64,000 nucleotides of DNA from Owenia fusiformis. Its lineage: Eukaryota > Annelida > Polychaeta > Sabellida > Oweniidae. The notes below the pieces were generated by a model. It was not told the DNA's origin and made no database searches. It saw nothing but the letters and a program-made list of their open reading frames with translations. Below, piece after piece: positions 1 to 12,600 of this stretch. The stretch is from positions 41,571,366-41,635,365 of the forward strand of contig CAIIXF020000001.1 of NCBI GenBank assembly GCA_903813345.2. The letters are read 5' to 3'. Within the stretch, counting starts at the first letter, position 1. Every line of letters starts with the position of its first letter. Made by a program: the position numbers and the translations under genes.

Positions 1-1
1 C

Positions 2-1486
2 CTTGGAAACAGGCCACCAACGAGACCTCCTTCTGACCGTAGAAGCCCGTCTTCAAGCTATTTACACAACTCGGAATACTCGCTTCCGAGAGAGCAGTCC
101 CCCCGGAGCAGTAAGAAGGCCGTAGAGACGGGAAAACGAGGTAACGATTCGCACCGAAATGACACCAAATTTCGTGACTACAACTATTCCGCCACACACC
201 ACGTGGACGTAAGTAGGTCAACTTTTCGAAATCGTTCAAGATCTCCCGTTTCTCAGCTTAGAAGCCCTTCTAGATTGTCTCACCACTCCTACTCTCACAC
301 TAATAGACCCTCTGATAGTTCGCCGAGTAGGATTTCCGGGACTTCACGTCAGGGAACTCAGAATTCACGATCCATTATCAACAATTTTAGTTCCAAAATT
401 TCACAATCTCAAAATTCAGATTCTAAACCTCGTATTTTGGATTCTGATGACAACGAGCCGTCTAAATCTAAGTCCTCTGAAGAAGAAACGGTCTTGTTAG
501 TTCGTTCCTTATGGGATTCAACCATATCAGCCTTAGAAATTGACCAAGTCAACAGCTCCACTAATTCTAAAGAATCTTTGACTAGGGTAGCTCTCCAGAA
601 AGTTGATGAATCTTCAGTCACTAAAGCTTCATTACCTTGTCCCCCAGTGTTCCATCAGTTGGTGCAGAATATCAATAATCAGATCTCATCTGCCACTTCC
701 GGTTTCAACACAAAGGGAAAACTCTTCAGAATCAAATCTTCAAATTATAGATTAGCCAAGGGAGATGATTCAGTCGTACGGCCCCTCAAACTCAATAATT
801 CACTTGGAAACTTAGTCCCAAATGATAAAACCTTCAGTGATTTCTTCAAGAATGCTGATACTAAAACTCAACTCTCCAATAAAAACTGGAAGGGTCTCGA
901 AGAGAACTTGAGGGCTGTCCTTCAACCTTTGGTGTACTCAGAGTGGTATATAGGTTCTGTTTCAAAGTTAGTTACCCAACTCACAGCACACTTATCCAAC
1001 AACACGGATCCACTAGTTACCCAGTTGTTAGATTCCATGGGCGATTTACTCCTTAGGGGTTCGACAGCCTCTGTTACTGCTACTGAAGGTATTCTCAAGA
1101 CTCTCACCAACTCAGCATTACTTCAACGTGATCTGATTCAAGAACAAGTACCAACACGCTTCCGCGAATCTATGAGGGTACTACCAGTTGAGCATACATC
1201 TACCACTTTGTATCCAGAGTCACAACTTAAAGATTTGGTTGACTCAGCCTCCTCAAATCTGACAAACCAAGCACTAGTTACCTTGGCCCAGTCCAGTTCT
1301 AGATCTAGTAAAGACAAAGACAGGTCCCAACGCCAATCCAGGTCTGACTACAGGAAGAAATCTTCTAACAAAGATTGGTCCAAATCACAAGACAAACCCA
1401 AGTCAGATTTTCGTGATTCCAAGAAGAAATACGACAATAAAGGTGGTAAGCACTTCAACAAAGACAACAGATTCTCCAAGAAGTGA
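2..1486 (+). CDS. DIRS gag-like ORF1, left end outside window
   Basis: A long open frame that runs to the left window edge, so its true start is not seen. The product is rich in Ser, Arg and Lys at both ends: RS-type stretches near the start, and a basic tail with many K, S and D residues ending in NRFSKK. The middle third is a more ordinary globular sequence with several predicted helices. No zinc knuckle is visible, which is usual for DIRS ORF1. It lies just upstream of the reverse transcriptase region in the same orientation. The role as nucleocapsid-like RNA-binding protein is inferred from position and composition, not from a recognised domain. Confidence 0.6.
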   Translation, partial: LGNRPPTRPPSDRRSPSSSYLHNSEYSLPREQSPRSSKKAVETGKRGNDSHRNDTKFRDYNYSATHHVDVSRSTFRNRSRSPVSQLRSPSRLSHHSYSHTNRPSDSSPSRISGTSRQGTQNSRSIINNFSSKISQSQNSDSKPRILDSDDNEPSKSKSSEEETVLLVRSLWDSTISALEIDQVNSSTNSKESLTRVALQKVDESSVTKASLPCPPVFHQLVQNINNQISSATSGFNTKGKLFRIKSSNYRLAKGDDSVVRPLKLNNSLGNLVPNDKTFSDFFKNADTKTQLSNKNWKGLEENLRAVLQPLVYSEWYIGSVSKLVTQLTAHLSNNTDPLVTQLLDSMGDLLLRGSTASVTATEGILKTLTNSALLQRDLIQEQVPTRFRESMRVLPVEHTSTTLYPESQLKDLVDSASSNLTNQALVTLAQSSSRSSKDKDRSQRQSRSDYRKKSSNKDWSKSQDKPKSDFRDSKKKYDNKGGKHFNKDNRFSKK

Positions 1487-1499
1487 CCATTCTATGATC

Positions 1500-4474
1500 C
1501 CAATCTTCACAATTCCTCCATTTCCAGGACCTGTAGGGGGAAGATTGATGTTTTTCCTTCCGAATTGGAAGCTGTTAACGGAAGATCCGTTTATACTGAA
1601 GATGATCCAGGTAGGATACATCCCACAGATGAATTCAACTGTGACGTTATGCACCGAACCAAACCAGTTCGAGTCTTCAACATCGAGCAAAGCAGCTCGT
1701 TTCAGCAGAGTGGTAGAGGACCTTCTGCAAAAGAATGCTGTAGAAGAAGTTCTAAACAGACATTCCCCAGGGTTTTACAGCAATCTATTCTTGGTCAAGA
1801 AGAAGAATGGAGAAGACAGACCCGTCATCAATTTGAGAACTTTAAATCAAGTCTTAATAGTTCCCAAATTCAAAATGGAAACAGTACAGCAGTACATGAC
1901 CTCCTTCCAACAAGGCGAATGGGCAGTATCCTTGGACCTTCGGGATGCTTATCTTCATATAATGATGAAAGAGAACTTCCGGAAGTATCTCCGTTTTGTC
2001 GTCAACGGAAAAATTCTGCAATTTCGAGTCCTGCCTTTCGGTCTGGCAACAGCACCGATGATATTCACCAAGATCCTGGAACCCCTAGCCTCGTTCTTCC
2101 ACAAGCGCGGGATAAAACTCCACCGGTATTTAGACGATTGGTTAATCCGAGGAGCATCGCCACAGGAAGTCTCAGATCACCTATGGATTGTGATGACGGT
2201 GACGGAAAACCTTGGCTTCATCATCAATCACAAGAATTCGCAGTTGATTCCGTTGCAGATCTTCGACTATGTAGGTGTACGGTGGGACCTTCATCTAGGG
2301 ATGTCCTATCCCCCCAGGACAGAATAGACAAAATTCTACACCTAACAGACTGGTTCCTCACAGAAAGTCGAGCAACAGCCAAGCAGTGGATGTCTCTTCT
2401 GGGATTACTGGCATCAGCAGAGAAACAAATCCCACTGGGGAGATTACACATGAGGTTCCTCCAACAATGCCTGTCTCAGAATTGGTCTCAACTCAGAGAT
2501 CCATTGGACAAGATGATAACAGTAGATTGTACTGCAAGATTGGACCTGTTGTGGTGGAATCAAGGCCAGCATCTGGAGAAAGGGATGACTTTAGCTCCAT
2601 TTTCACCAGAAGTGACAATATTCACAGATGCTTCAACAGCGATGTGGGGTGCTCACATGGATCGGAACATATCGAAAGAGTGCTGTGGAAACTGGTCCCA
2701 ATCAGAATCCAACAACCACATAAACTGGCTGGAACTAAAAGCCATTCAGAAAGCCCTTCAACACTTTCAGACTCACCTCCAAGGAAAGATGGTGTTAATT
2801 TGTGCAGACAACACAACTGCGACAACCTACCTCAACAAACAAGGGGGAACACAGTCAGCAAAACTGACAGAGTTATCTCGACAGATATGGTTATGGGCCG
2901 ATTTACATCAAGTCGCTTCGCGCAAGACATGTGCCAGGTCGACTGAATCGAAGAGCAGATCTGTTGAGCCGGGGAAACCAGATAGTGGCGACAGAATGGT
3001 CCTTACATCCAGCAGTTGTCAAACAGATGTTCAAGATATGGGGAACTCCAAATCTAGACATGATGGCGACATGCTACAACAACCAACTACCAGTGTATGT
3101 CTCACCAATACAAGATCAAGCAGCTTGGGCAACAGACGCTCTATCCCTAAGCTGGCAAAATCTTCATCTGTACATCTATCCCCCCACACCAGTGATAGGA
3201 TTAGTTCTACAAAAGATAAAGGATCACGACTGTTTAGCTCTAGCAATCCTTCCAAAATGGCAGAATCAGCCGTGGTTCCCAGAACTATTGGATCTTCTAG
3301 TGGACTATCCAAGGGAAATCCCCCCATGGGAGAAACTTCTCAAAATGCCAAGAAGTCAGATCTTCCATCAAAATCCAGAACTTTTCCATCTTCACGCTTG
3401 CAAACTCTCACGAAATCTCTCACTCAGAAGGGTTTTTCAACACAAGTGTCAAAAAGAATCGCATCAGATGCTAGAAGACCTTCCACCAACAGAGTCTATG
3501 ATGCCAAATGGAAGAAGTTCTCTATTTGGTGTTCTGAGAGGAATCTGGATCCCTGCACAGTCTCTGTTCCAGAAATAGCTGACTTCTTACTTTATCTTCA
3601 TTCAGTAAAGAAGTTAACAGTGAGTACCATTGAAGGTTATAGAACTGTCATCAATCAAGTCCTTCAACAATCAAGTGGCACATCACTCTCGTCGACTCAA
3701 GAAATCTCTGATCTGATCCATTCTTTCAAATTAGAAGATGCTCAGCCTAAAGATCTGATGCCTAAGTGGGATCTAGTGTTTGTACTACACGAGTTAACCA
3801 AACCTCCCTTCGAACCAATGTCGACAGCTGATCTCAAACACGTATCGTGGAAGACACTTTTCCTTCTACTGTTAGCTTCAGGGAAAAGATGTTCTGACAT
3901 CCATGCCATAGACATTAGGCGTATACAATGGACTAGAAACAACTTGGAAGCGGTACTTTTCCCTTTTGTTGGTTTCCTGCCGAAATCATTGAATTGCGCA
4001 GAAGGACAGTCCAGATTCCAACCAATCACCATCAAGGCTCTAGCTAATTTCGTTGGAAATGAAACGCCAGATAAATTCTTATGTCCTGTGAGGGCCCTAA
4101 GATATTATCTTCAAGCCACAGTTCCTATCAGAGGATCCAGAAATAGACTTTTCATCCCCTTCAAGAAAGGATGCAGTTCTGATGTACACCCTAACACTCT
4201 CTCTAGTTGGGTGAAACAACTGTTGAACTATGTCTACAAGAATGCCTCAGAAGAAAGCAAGTTACAAGGGAAGATACGACCACACGAGACAAGAGCCATA
4301 TCTTCCTCACTAGCTCTACAAGCCAATGCCTCATTAACAGCACTCTTCAAGACCTGTTCATGGGCATCCCACAACACCTTCACAAGTTACTACCTCAGAG
4401 ATGTGACAGTAATGGAGAAAGGCATGCACAAGCTGGGCCCGGTGGTACTAGCTGGCACTCTCTGCAACTTTTAG
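1500..4474 (+). CDS. DIRS pol region: RT, RNase H, tyrosine recombinase
   Basis: Reverse transcriptase signatures include LVKKKNGEDRPVINLRTLN, SLDLRDAYLHI, LPFGLATAP and YLDDWLIR. RNase H shows FTDAS, a WLELKA segment and CADNTTA. The C-terminal part is a tyrosine recombinase of about 330 residues: an N-terminal SAM-like DNA-binding region (NRVYDAKWKKFSIWC), then a catalytic domain with GKRCSDIHAI, RPHETRAISSS (the H-x-x-R box) and SYYLRDVTV (the likely nucleophile tyrosine region). Such recombinases integrate a circular double-stranded DNA intermediate. Frames overlap and the copy looks broken; the domains are given only as approximate parts of the element. Confidence 0.8.
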
Positions 4475-4870
4475 ACGTAAGTGTTTCTTCACTCACTCTA
4501 TATCTGCAGATGGATTCACGTGGGAAGCTTGGCCTCGACTGTTTTGCAGAAGGGTTAAACTCAACTAGCTTGTGACCTGGACCCTTGAAGAACTGCAACG
4601 GTTACCTCGTTTGGTTTAAACGGCCCTTTCTTGGTTAACCAGTCTCTATTCATAGGAGTTGGTCATTACCCTTAAATGGCTAAGACTGCTCACTCTGATA
4701 GGACATAACAGTCTCCAGTTGGACATGTAACAGCCTCCGTCTTGGATCCAACTAGCAGATGGGGGTAATGGTACATGTACTATTCTTTGGGTGACATCTC
4801 ATTAGGATGGTAATATAGTTCTTTTGTACTTTTAGTAACGAGGTCCCCACCTCCTTAACTTTTTATTCAG
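4475..4870. other. DIRS 3' non-coding region
   Basis: Sequence between the recombinase stop and the inverted-repeat block. No coding potential or RNA gene is visible. It is taken as part of the DIRS element because it lies between the recombinase and the terminal-type repeats. Confidence 0.5.
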
Positions 4871-5205
4871 CATATGTCATGGAATAGGTTGGATTGTATG
4901 TAATTGAGAAATTTTACCAGTAAATTTTCTATTAATTACAATACAAACCTATTCCATGACCAGAGGCCCACCCAGCCTCCCCGCCTTTGGGAAAATGGAG
5001 GTTATTTTTTTGTTAGCGTATTAAATATGAATACATAATGAGTTGGGGATCGATATTGGCCACTTGGGCCAGTCCACTTTTTTATAAAGGGGTGTTTTTT
5101 AGACTTGCCAATTACTCCAAATAAGGGGAGTAAGCATATGTCATGGAATAGGTTTGTATTGTAATTAATAGAAAATTTACTGGTAAAATTTCTCAATTTA
5201 GGATA
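4871..5205. repeat. Inverted and direct repeats at the DIRS right end
   Basis: About 4871-4960 is an imperfect palindrome whose two arms of about 40 bp each begin or end with GTCATGGAATAGGTT or its complement. A third arm at about 5135-5200 repeats the complement of the right arm almost exactly. Between them lie about 170 bp of unrelated sequence. DIRS elements carry inverted terminal repeats plus an internal complementary region, and this fits that plan. The exact roles cannot be assigned because the left terminus is outside the window. Confidence 0.6.
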
Positions 5206-5347
5206 TACAAACATTAATCGTGTATAATATGAATATATTTTTCCATCTATCATTGTACGGGGCTCCAACCAAACACAAATACAACCGCAAGAGGTTTCTC
5301 TGTAGATTATTTAAGGCAATACCTGTGGAGTCCATACTATTATTATT

Positions 5348-6557
5348 ATCCCATCGAACGAAGTTCGGAGGGATATAGGGAACGCCTCCGTCCGTCCGTA
5401 CGTACGTCCGTCCGTCGGTCCGTCGTACGTCCGTCCGTCCGTCCGTCCGGGCAATAACTCCAATACCGTTGGCCCAATTTTGTTCATATTTTGTACACAT
5501 ATACCCTATGGGGGTAGAAGTTCTGCTCGAAAGCCGATTTTCAAAATGGCCGCTCAATTCAAAATGGCGGCCATTTTAGTGCCGATTTTACAGTAATTTA
5601 GGTGCAATATGTAAAACTGTAATAGCAATATGTTTTAAATGTAAAAAAATTATGAAGGACATTAATAAAGCTACAAAGCTACATTAAAGAAGCACATGGC
5701 AGCCATCTTGAAAAATGGCGGCCTTTGCTCGTTATTTTACGATTTTTGCTATAACTCGAAAAGTAGTGGAGCGATTTTGTTCATATTTGGTATGTGAATA
5801 CTATAAGCTTGCACACTGTCTAAAGACATTTTTGGTAGAAGGCGGCCATTTTGAAAAATGGCCGCCATTTTAACATATTTTACTATAACTCGAAAAGTAG
5901 TGGAGCGATTTTGTTCATATTTGGTATGTGAATACTATAAGCATGGCACACCGTCCTATGACACTTTTGGTAGAATATGGCTATTTTGAAAAAAAATTTG
6001 AAAAATGGCCACCATTTTAATGTATTTTACTAAAACTCGAAAAGTAGTGAAGCGATTTTGTTCATATTTGGTATGTGAATACTATAAGCATGGCACACTG
6101 TCTAATGACACTTTTGGTAATGACACTTTGGGTAGTAGGTGGCCATTTTGAAAAATGGCCACCATTTTTACGTTTTTTACTATAACTTGAAAAGTAGTGA
6201 AGCGATTTTGTTCATATATGATATGTGAATACTCATGAGCCTTGCACTCTGTCTCATGACACTTCAGATAGTAGGCGACCTTTGGGGAGTAGTCAGCCAT
6301 TTAAAAAAATGGCCACCATTTTTATGTGTGTTATTTTACAAGTACATGTATGCGATTTTTCAAAAATTTTATAGGTGGCTACTTAAAAGCATATTATTTC
6401 TTCTGATGACAACTTGGCTAGTGAGCAACCATTTTGAAAATGGTGGCCTTTCTGGTGTGTTGTTTTATGATGTTTGCTATATATTTCGTTTGTAAAAATG
6501 CCAGCCATTTCTGTTCGATGGGATTCGCTACGCTTTGGCGTTGCCGTTGTTCTGGTT
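5348..6557. mobile_element. CCGT-rich interspersed repeat, copy A
   Basis: Starts ATCCCATCGAAC and carries the complement GTTCGATGGGAT at 6513-6524, about 30 bp before its right end. After the left end comes a CGTC/CCGT tract (about 5390-5450), then several tandem units of about 130-145 bp, each holding a hairpin of the type GGCGGCCATTTT / AAAATGGCCGCC and the phrase CTATAACTCGAAAAGTAGT. There is no coding capacity. The same layout recurs at 54289-55767 and, more diverged, at 8303-9057. Probably a non-autonomous DNA element, but the class is unproven. It ends about 60 bp before the predicted geminin start codon. Confidence 0.7.
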
Positions 6558-6620
6558 ACTATATATTATACAGCTGAGCAGAATGTTCAGTGACTGAAGA
6601 AGTATAGAAGTAAACTTATC

Positions 6621-9600
6621 ATGTTCCCCAAAAAGGTGAGCAAAGGGGAGATGCCTCAGCCCATGAGATCAAATGGGCCACCCAAGTGTCTGGAGAGGTC
6701 ATGCCAATCACTCAGGTCTAAGAAGGAGAAAGCACACAAGACCACAAACGAAGAGAAAAAATTCAATGCTTTCGGCAACAAAGCACAGAATATTTTGTGG
6801 AGATCAATTTATCTATCCGAATGACGATTTTTCCACAATAGTTATAAAAATAATTAAAAATTCAATTATTTTCTTGGAATTTGTTTTAGAATCACCAAGA
6901 AAAGCCATTAGCATCAAAATGACAAGGCTAGCTTTCTTTATAAAAGCCAATTGCATAATTTCCCTCCTTACACCATTTATTCTTTTCTCTGTGTATTGTA
7001 TTTTATATCCAGGAAATTGAGCAAAATATAATGGCTATTGAAGATAACTTCTACATGTAGTAAATATAGATAGAGTGCAGTTGAATAATAAACAAATTCA
7101 GTACCATTACGAGAAAAATCTTACCTTTTGAGATTACTACAATGTAGTTGTCATGTACTATGAATATTGATATGTTTTTTCATTGTTTGTTTTCAGACTA
7201 TAGTTCCTGGACCAAAGAACATAATGGAACAAAAGCAGGTTTGTTAAATATATTACTCTTATCTATTTAATTAACTGTATATTTGACCACCAATGATTAT
7301 GGTGCATAATTAATATATCAATGATTGTTCATAATGTGATTGTTGAATCAAAAAAATCAAAAGAATAATAGGTTAAACAGCCTGCTCATATAAATGTCTG
7401 TTTAGTAGGATTTGCAATACTAATTTCCAAACACACTGACAGGGCCCCGTCAGTCAGAAGCATTAAGTGACCAGTATCTATGCAATAGTCTTGCATGAAG
7501 TCAGTGGATACCTCCCTCTTTTATATATTACAGAAAACTACAGCACAATGGCTTAATGCAAGACTAAGGGTGACACAAAAACATGCATTGTAACAAGATT
7601 ATCCAGTGAATTTCACTCGAAAAATATGAGGGCCATATGTTAATGGAGAAAACTGATCCACGAACAGCAAACTTTAATGCATGTTCTGTTGTCGGTTAGG
7701 TAACCTGTTAATAACGTCACATATTAATATAGAATCGACAGAGATGTGTGACATTATGATTATTTGTTTATAGTTGCTCGATGGAGTAAATATGTGACTG
7801 ACTTCATAGTTTTATGCGATATGTCATATCTTGAATCACAATCACATCATTTGGTGACTTGACAGTTGCCTTGATGATTTGCCATATAAGCTAATAAAGG
7901 CGGGACTAAGGTCACATGAATGGTCCTACCCCGGTCCATAGAATGAAGGGTACAGCCCACTTTGGGGGGGGGGGGCTTTGTAAAAACTTAGTCTTGCTTA
8001 AAGTCTCTGGAGTTACAAGTGTCTGAATGCTACGAGTTAAAACTGTACAACAGATATTATATATACTACTATTTTCACAGTACTATTTTGTTTGACAGGT
8101 AGCTGCAGCCAGAAAGTCTTTACAGACATTGCAGCCATCCTCTACATCTGGGCAACTAGTTGGCAACAATATAACTATTTCACAGGTAAGTTTGCACAAT
8201 GGAACTACACCACGACTTGTTAAAAAGAAACCATGTAGTTCATTAATTGCAATAGGACATTAAAATGAGGACCCTTGCTGTATTTATCCACCTTGTTTTG
8301 TTATCCCAACGAACGAAGTTCGGTAGGGATATAGTGAAGCCCTCCATCCGTCCGTCCGTCCGTCAGTCAGTCCGTCCGTCCGGAAGATAACTCAAATATT
8401 AGTAGACGGATTTTCTTCATATTTGGTGGAAAGATGTATATTGGTGAATAGTTTTACGCAAAAAATAATTTTTTCAAGATGGCCGCCGCCTAAAAAATGA
8501 CGGGACTTTTTCGCAAAAATCATAAATTTTTCATTCTAAACCAAAGTAATTAATATTATTGTTTGAAATTCTGGTAGTTTATTCGCAACATCTATCTATT
8601 CCACATATATTCCGTGTTTTTCATCCTGACCCCCAGGGGCCGTGTATGGGGGTCAGGAAAACACAAATATTCGCTAATTTTAAGATCTTTCTGAAGTATA
8701 GTTTTATTATACTCAAATGAAAGGCAATTAAGAGTAAATATTGTATCTTTTTTCTGATTCGAGCCTCGTAAAATTCAAAATGGCCGTCTAATGTACGATT
8801 TCACAATCATTTTTCGATCCCTTCAAAGTATGGCTATATTATACTCAAATTGAAGGAATTTTGGAGTAGATCACAATTATGCTATTATTTTTCAGATTTG
8901 TACCTCAGAAAATTCAAAATGGCTGCTTTGCAGGAATTCGCAATTCTAAAATCTAAATTTTTCAATTTTAACCAAAGTAATGAGTATAATTGATTGGAAT
9001 TCGGTAATTGATATTTTGTTCGTTGGGATTTGCTACTCCGCGGAGTTGCCATTATTTTATCTTACCTTATCGATACTTTTTTTTAGAAAAAGGGTAAAAG
9101 AAAACGTGATGCGGTTTTTGACATTGAGAACCCAAAATCATCAGCCAAGCAGTTTAAACCTGCGCCACTAGTCAACCCTCAAGCAGTAACGAAAGACATT
9201 GTCATATTTGCGGACCCAATCAGTAGTAATAAACCAGAGACAATCAAATCAAGTGAAAAACCATGTGAAAAGTGTTTGAATAGAAAAAATGCTGAGACTG
9301 TTAAGAGAGATGAGAAAGAAACACAGACAAATGTAACTGGTGCTACAGGTGTGAGCAATTCAGTGAAACAGGATGGTGACACAGAGCAAATTGATGGAGT
9401 GGATAAAGAAGCCCATGAGCTACTAGTGCAAGGTAAATTCATTCAAACATCATCATTTATGGAAACCTGTAATAAAAGTAGTTTTTGATTGTTCAGTCAT
9501 TGAAAGATGGCAGCACTATATAATATGTAAGATTTCCCATCTTTGGTCATTCCAGAATTGATAAAAGCATCATATTCAAACTGAAGGTTTTATACTTACT

Positions 9601-12600
9601 GTATACATTCAAATATTATACAAATATTTTACCTTTTTGATTGAGGTGAATAATGCATCTTTCATCCTTGCATTTCTTAAACCTTAAATTAAGCTTAATT
9701 CCTGGGAACTGTGAATATCGAGCATATCAACCACTCCAAGGAATTTCTGATGTTTAATTTGCATGAACAATGCATAATCTTTAATTCTGGCATTTGAACA
9801 TGACCTATTGTATTTCCGCAAAGTGTAAATCACTGTTAGTCAAAACATTTTTCACACCATTTGATTTTAATTCAATAAGATGTTCAATGAGTGTAACGTT
9901 TTTTGGCAAAAATCTATATACTATAACCTCAAAACTGTTGGAGATACACTTCAATATTAAATCTTTTCTTTTTTGTTTCCAAAGTATGCTGCTTTCTCCA
10001 TGTTGTTTTCCTGGCTCAGTTTTTCTCAATAGACTGTTAAAAGACAATTTTAACTATTTCGTTCAAACTATCTCAGTATTCTGACAGAGTGCAAACAGAA
10101 TTTTAATGGGATTGGTTGTATTTAAATATATTTTCAACAGGCAGGGAACAGGACCCCATTGCTCTTATGCTGGGGAGACTCCTGTTCAGTTTTACAAAGG
10201 GACTTTAACTAGTAGACAGTTTAAATGGATTAAATTTAATATGTCTTTTATTTATATATTTATTGCTAAAAAATTTCTGTGTTATCTCTTTTTTCTTGAA
10301 ACAGTGTTGTTTGATTCTTTATTGTTTGGCAAATTTAATGAGTTTGAAAGTCAAAGTCCTATTTTTCAATACATTTAATTGTGATTTTGTTCATTTCTGC
10401 CTTGTAAATCTTAAATAACATCTGTGTTGATCAGATCGCTGCAATTTTTTTCTCAGATAAGTTTATGAAACTAACGGAAGCATTTGTTTGCATTTTGAAA
10501 AGATTACTTTCAACATCATCGTCTTTTATTATTGCTGAACGTGAGTGCTATTCACTTGAGTTCAGTGTTAATAAAGAGGTATACCAATACCTGTTGGCAC
10601 ATTTTTATTAATCTCATAAGCACAGTACTACTAAACTAAATAAATCAGTACAAGTGAACTACCTCATTGTTTAAAATCCACAGCATGTACTATCTGTGCA
10701 AGGTCCTCCAAAGCATTTCATTAGATTAGGAGGGATATGATAAATCATAATAGGACTAACCAAAACATATTAAAGCACAATGATTATGGGACTACATGCA
10801 TGAGAGATAAGCAATTATGGATGTCCTTTATTTATTTGATACAAGTTTGATATCCCCAGTTTTTGACACTGGGCTTCATGCCCTCATTGGCAAGGTTTGA
10901 TAATCTTGAAATTTTGAATTGATACTGTGAAAAGCAAATTTTTATAGACTTTAAGAGTGTTATGACTCAAGGGAACAGACACAATCATAAAAAAACCATA
11001 ACAGTTATTTACATACATAATTAATTATTAACCCTGTACTGCCTGAACCTATGACCCTTCTTGCACTATGACATTGAATATTCATTTTACTTACCGTTGA
11101 CCTAACATCTTAAACATTCATAAGGCACTGGCCATTTACAATAAAATATATAAGGAACGGGAACTGGTCTCTAGGGAGTTCTCGAGGTAGCCAGGCAGTA
11201 CAGGGATCTAATCTGTATATTGATATCACATTAATTTACAACGAAATAAAGAGATAGAAATTATTTATTGATTTAAATCCTGAGTTGGTTGATAAGTATT
11301 TCGAGTAGGAAACAAGATTGTAATCACTAAAAAGTGATTACAACATTGGTGCCGTTGCCAGCCGAAACCTAAGGTTTAATATTTTCTATATCACGACAAA
11401 TGAAATTGAAAGTACAAAATTAATCAAGACTTTCAATCTTCAAATTCAAATAAATTAACAAACAGATAAAAATTAGATCCCTCGTGCATGTACAGACGAA
11501 TTAACGGGAGATTGAATAGACAACATCCAGACATGGCGGATGAAATGAATGATCAATTATTAGCGCGCCTTCAGGCGCTGGAAATGAATCAGGAACAAGG
11601 ACCTCGCGCAGCTTCGGTTACGCGACCAATGATTTTTTCACACTCTTCTTCAGTAAGTAACCCACGCTCGTGGATTGACAAATATCAGCTTTATGCTCAA
11701 ACACAACGATGGGACGCACAGGGCACGTGCGACTACCTGAAAATGTTTTTGAGTGGCATTGCTGAGATTTGGTTTGACAATTTAGAGGAAGAAACAAAAC
11801 AAGATTGGGACGCCCTACGCGCGGCCTTTGTTCAAAAATTTATAGAATCCACTCCAAAGTGGTCTCTCGAAAGCAAACTATTGCAACGCGTGCATCAAGC
11901 TGGAGAACCCATTGACGCATATCTTAATGATGTGTCTCTCCAATGTTCGCGTCTTGAAATAGGTGACGGAGAACACATACGCATATTAATTCGCGGCCTG
12001 TCACCTAAAATGAGAAGTCATGTACTGAGTCACTCTCCCGTTACCGTCGCCGATGTGGAACGCCTTGCAAAACTTCATGAAAGTATCTCATCAGAGGACA
12101 GAGTGCCCAAATCTATTAATGCCATCGTCCCTGACAACCAATTGAAAACCCTAATGGACAAAATGGAAGAACAACGTGGAATGTTGGAGGAAATGTCCGA
12201 CAGGATAAGGAGGAACGAAAGGAGACCTCCACGGGACCTGTACAATGGCCGCACGAGTACAGGTAGACCCTACTGCACAAATTGTCATCAGGTAGGTCAT
12301 CTTAACGTAGTATGTCGAAGGCCAACATTTGATCCTAATCCCAATGGTCGAGGTAGACGATTTTCTCCTAGACCATCACAAAGCAATAACTCCTTCAGAG
12401 GTCGCCAAATGCAATCAGATCGTCCATGGTATCAAGATAATAGACGGGTCCACTTTCAAGGTCAAAATACCTTTCAAAATCAAAATAATCAGAGATCCTT
12501 CCCACAAGATCGTCGAAATGATAGATACCCCGCTCCTCGATCTCCACAATCCTCAGGGCCCAGCAGACCGAATCATTTAAACTAATAACTCCTGCAGATA

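Larger units (their letters stand above)
1..4990 (+). mobile_element. DIRS-type tyrosine-recombinase retroelement, left end outside the window
   Basis: A retroelement whose left end lies outside the window. In order it shows a serine/arginine-rich gag-like frame, a reverse transcriptase with a YLDD box (about 1.6-2.3 kb), an RNase H with an FTDAS box (about 2.3-2.9 kb), and a phage-integrase-like tyrosine recombinase (about 3.4-4.45 kb). Reverse transcriptase plus tyrosine recombinase with no DDE integrase or aspartic protease is the hallmark of DIRS elements. The coding region is spread over more than one frame; overlapping ORFs are normal in DIRS, but I judge this copy broken, with about two breaks. 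Inverted repeats right of the recombinase (4871-5205) fit the terminal or internal complementary repeats of DIRS. The right boundary is approximate. Age cannot be estimated without the left end. Confidence 0.85.

Noticed and set aside
5198-5557. Minus-strand ORF with Arg/Thr/Asp repeats
   Set aside because: It is the reading of the CCGT tract of repeat copy A.
5348-6557. Helitron identity for the CCGT-rich repeats
   Set aside because: Ends do not show TC...CTRR, and the near-terminal sequences are inverted repeats instead.
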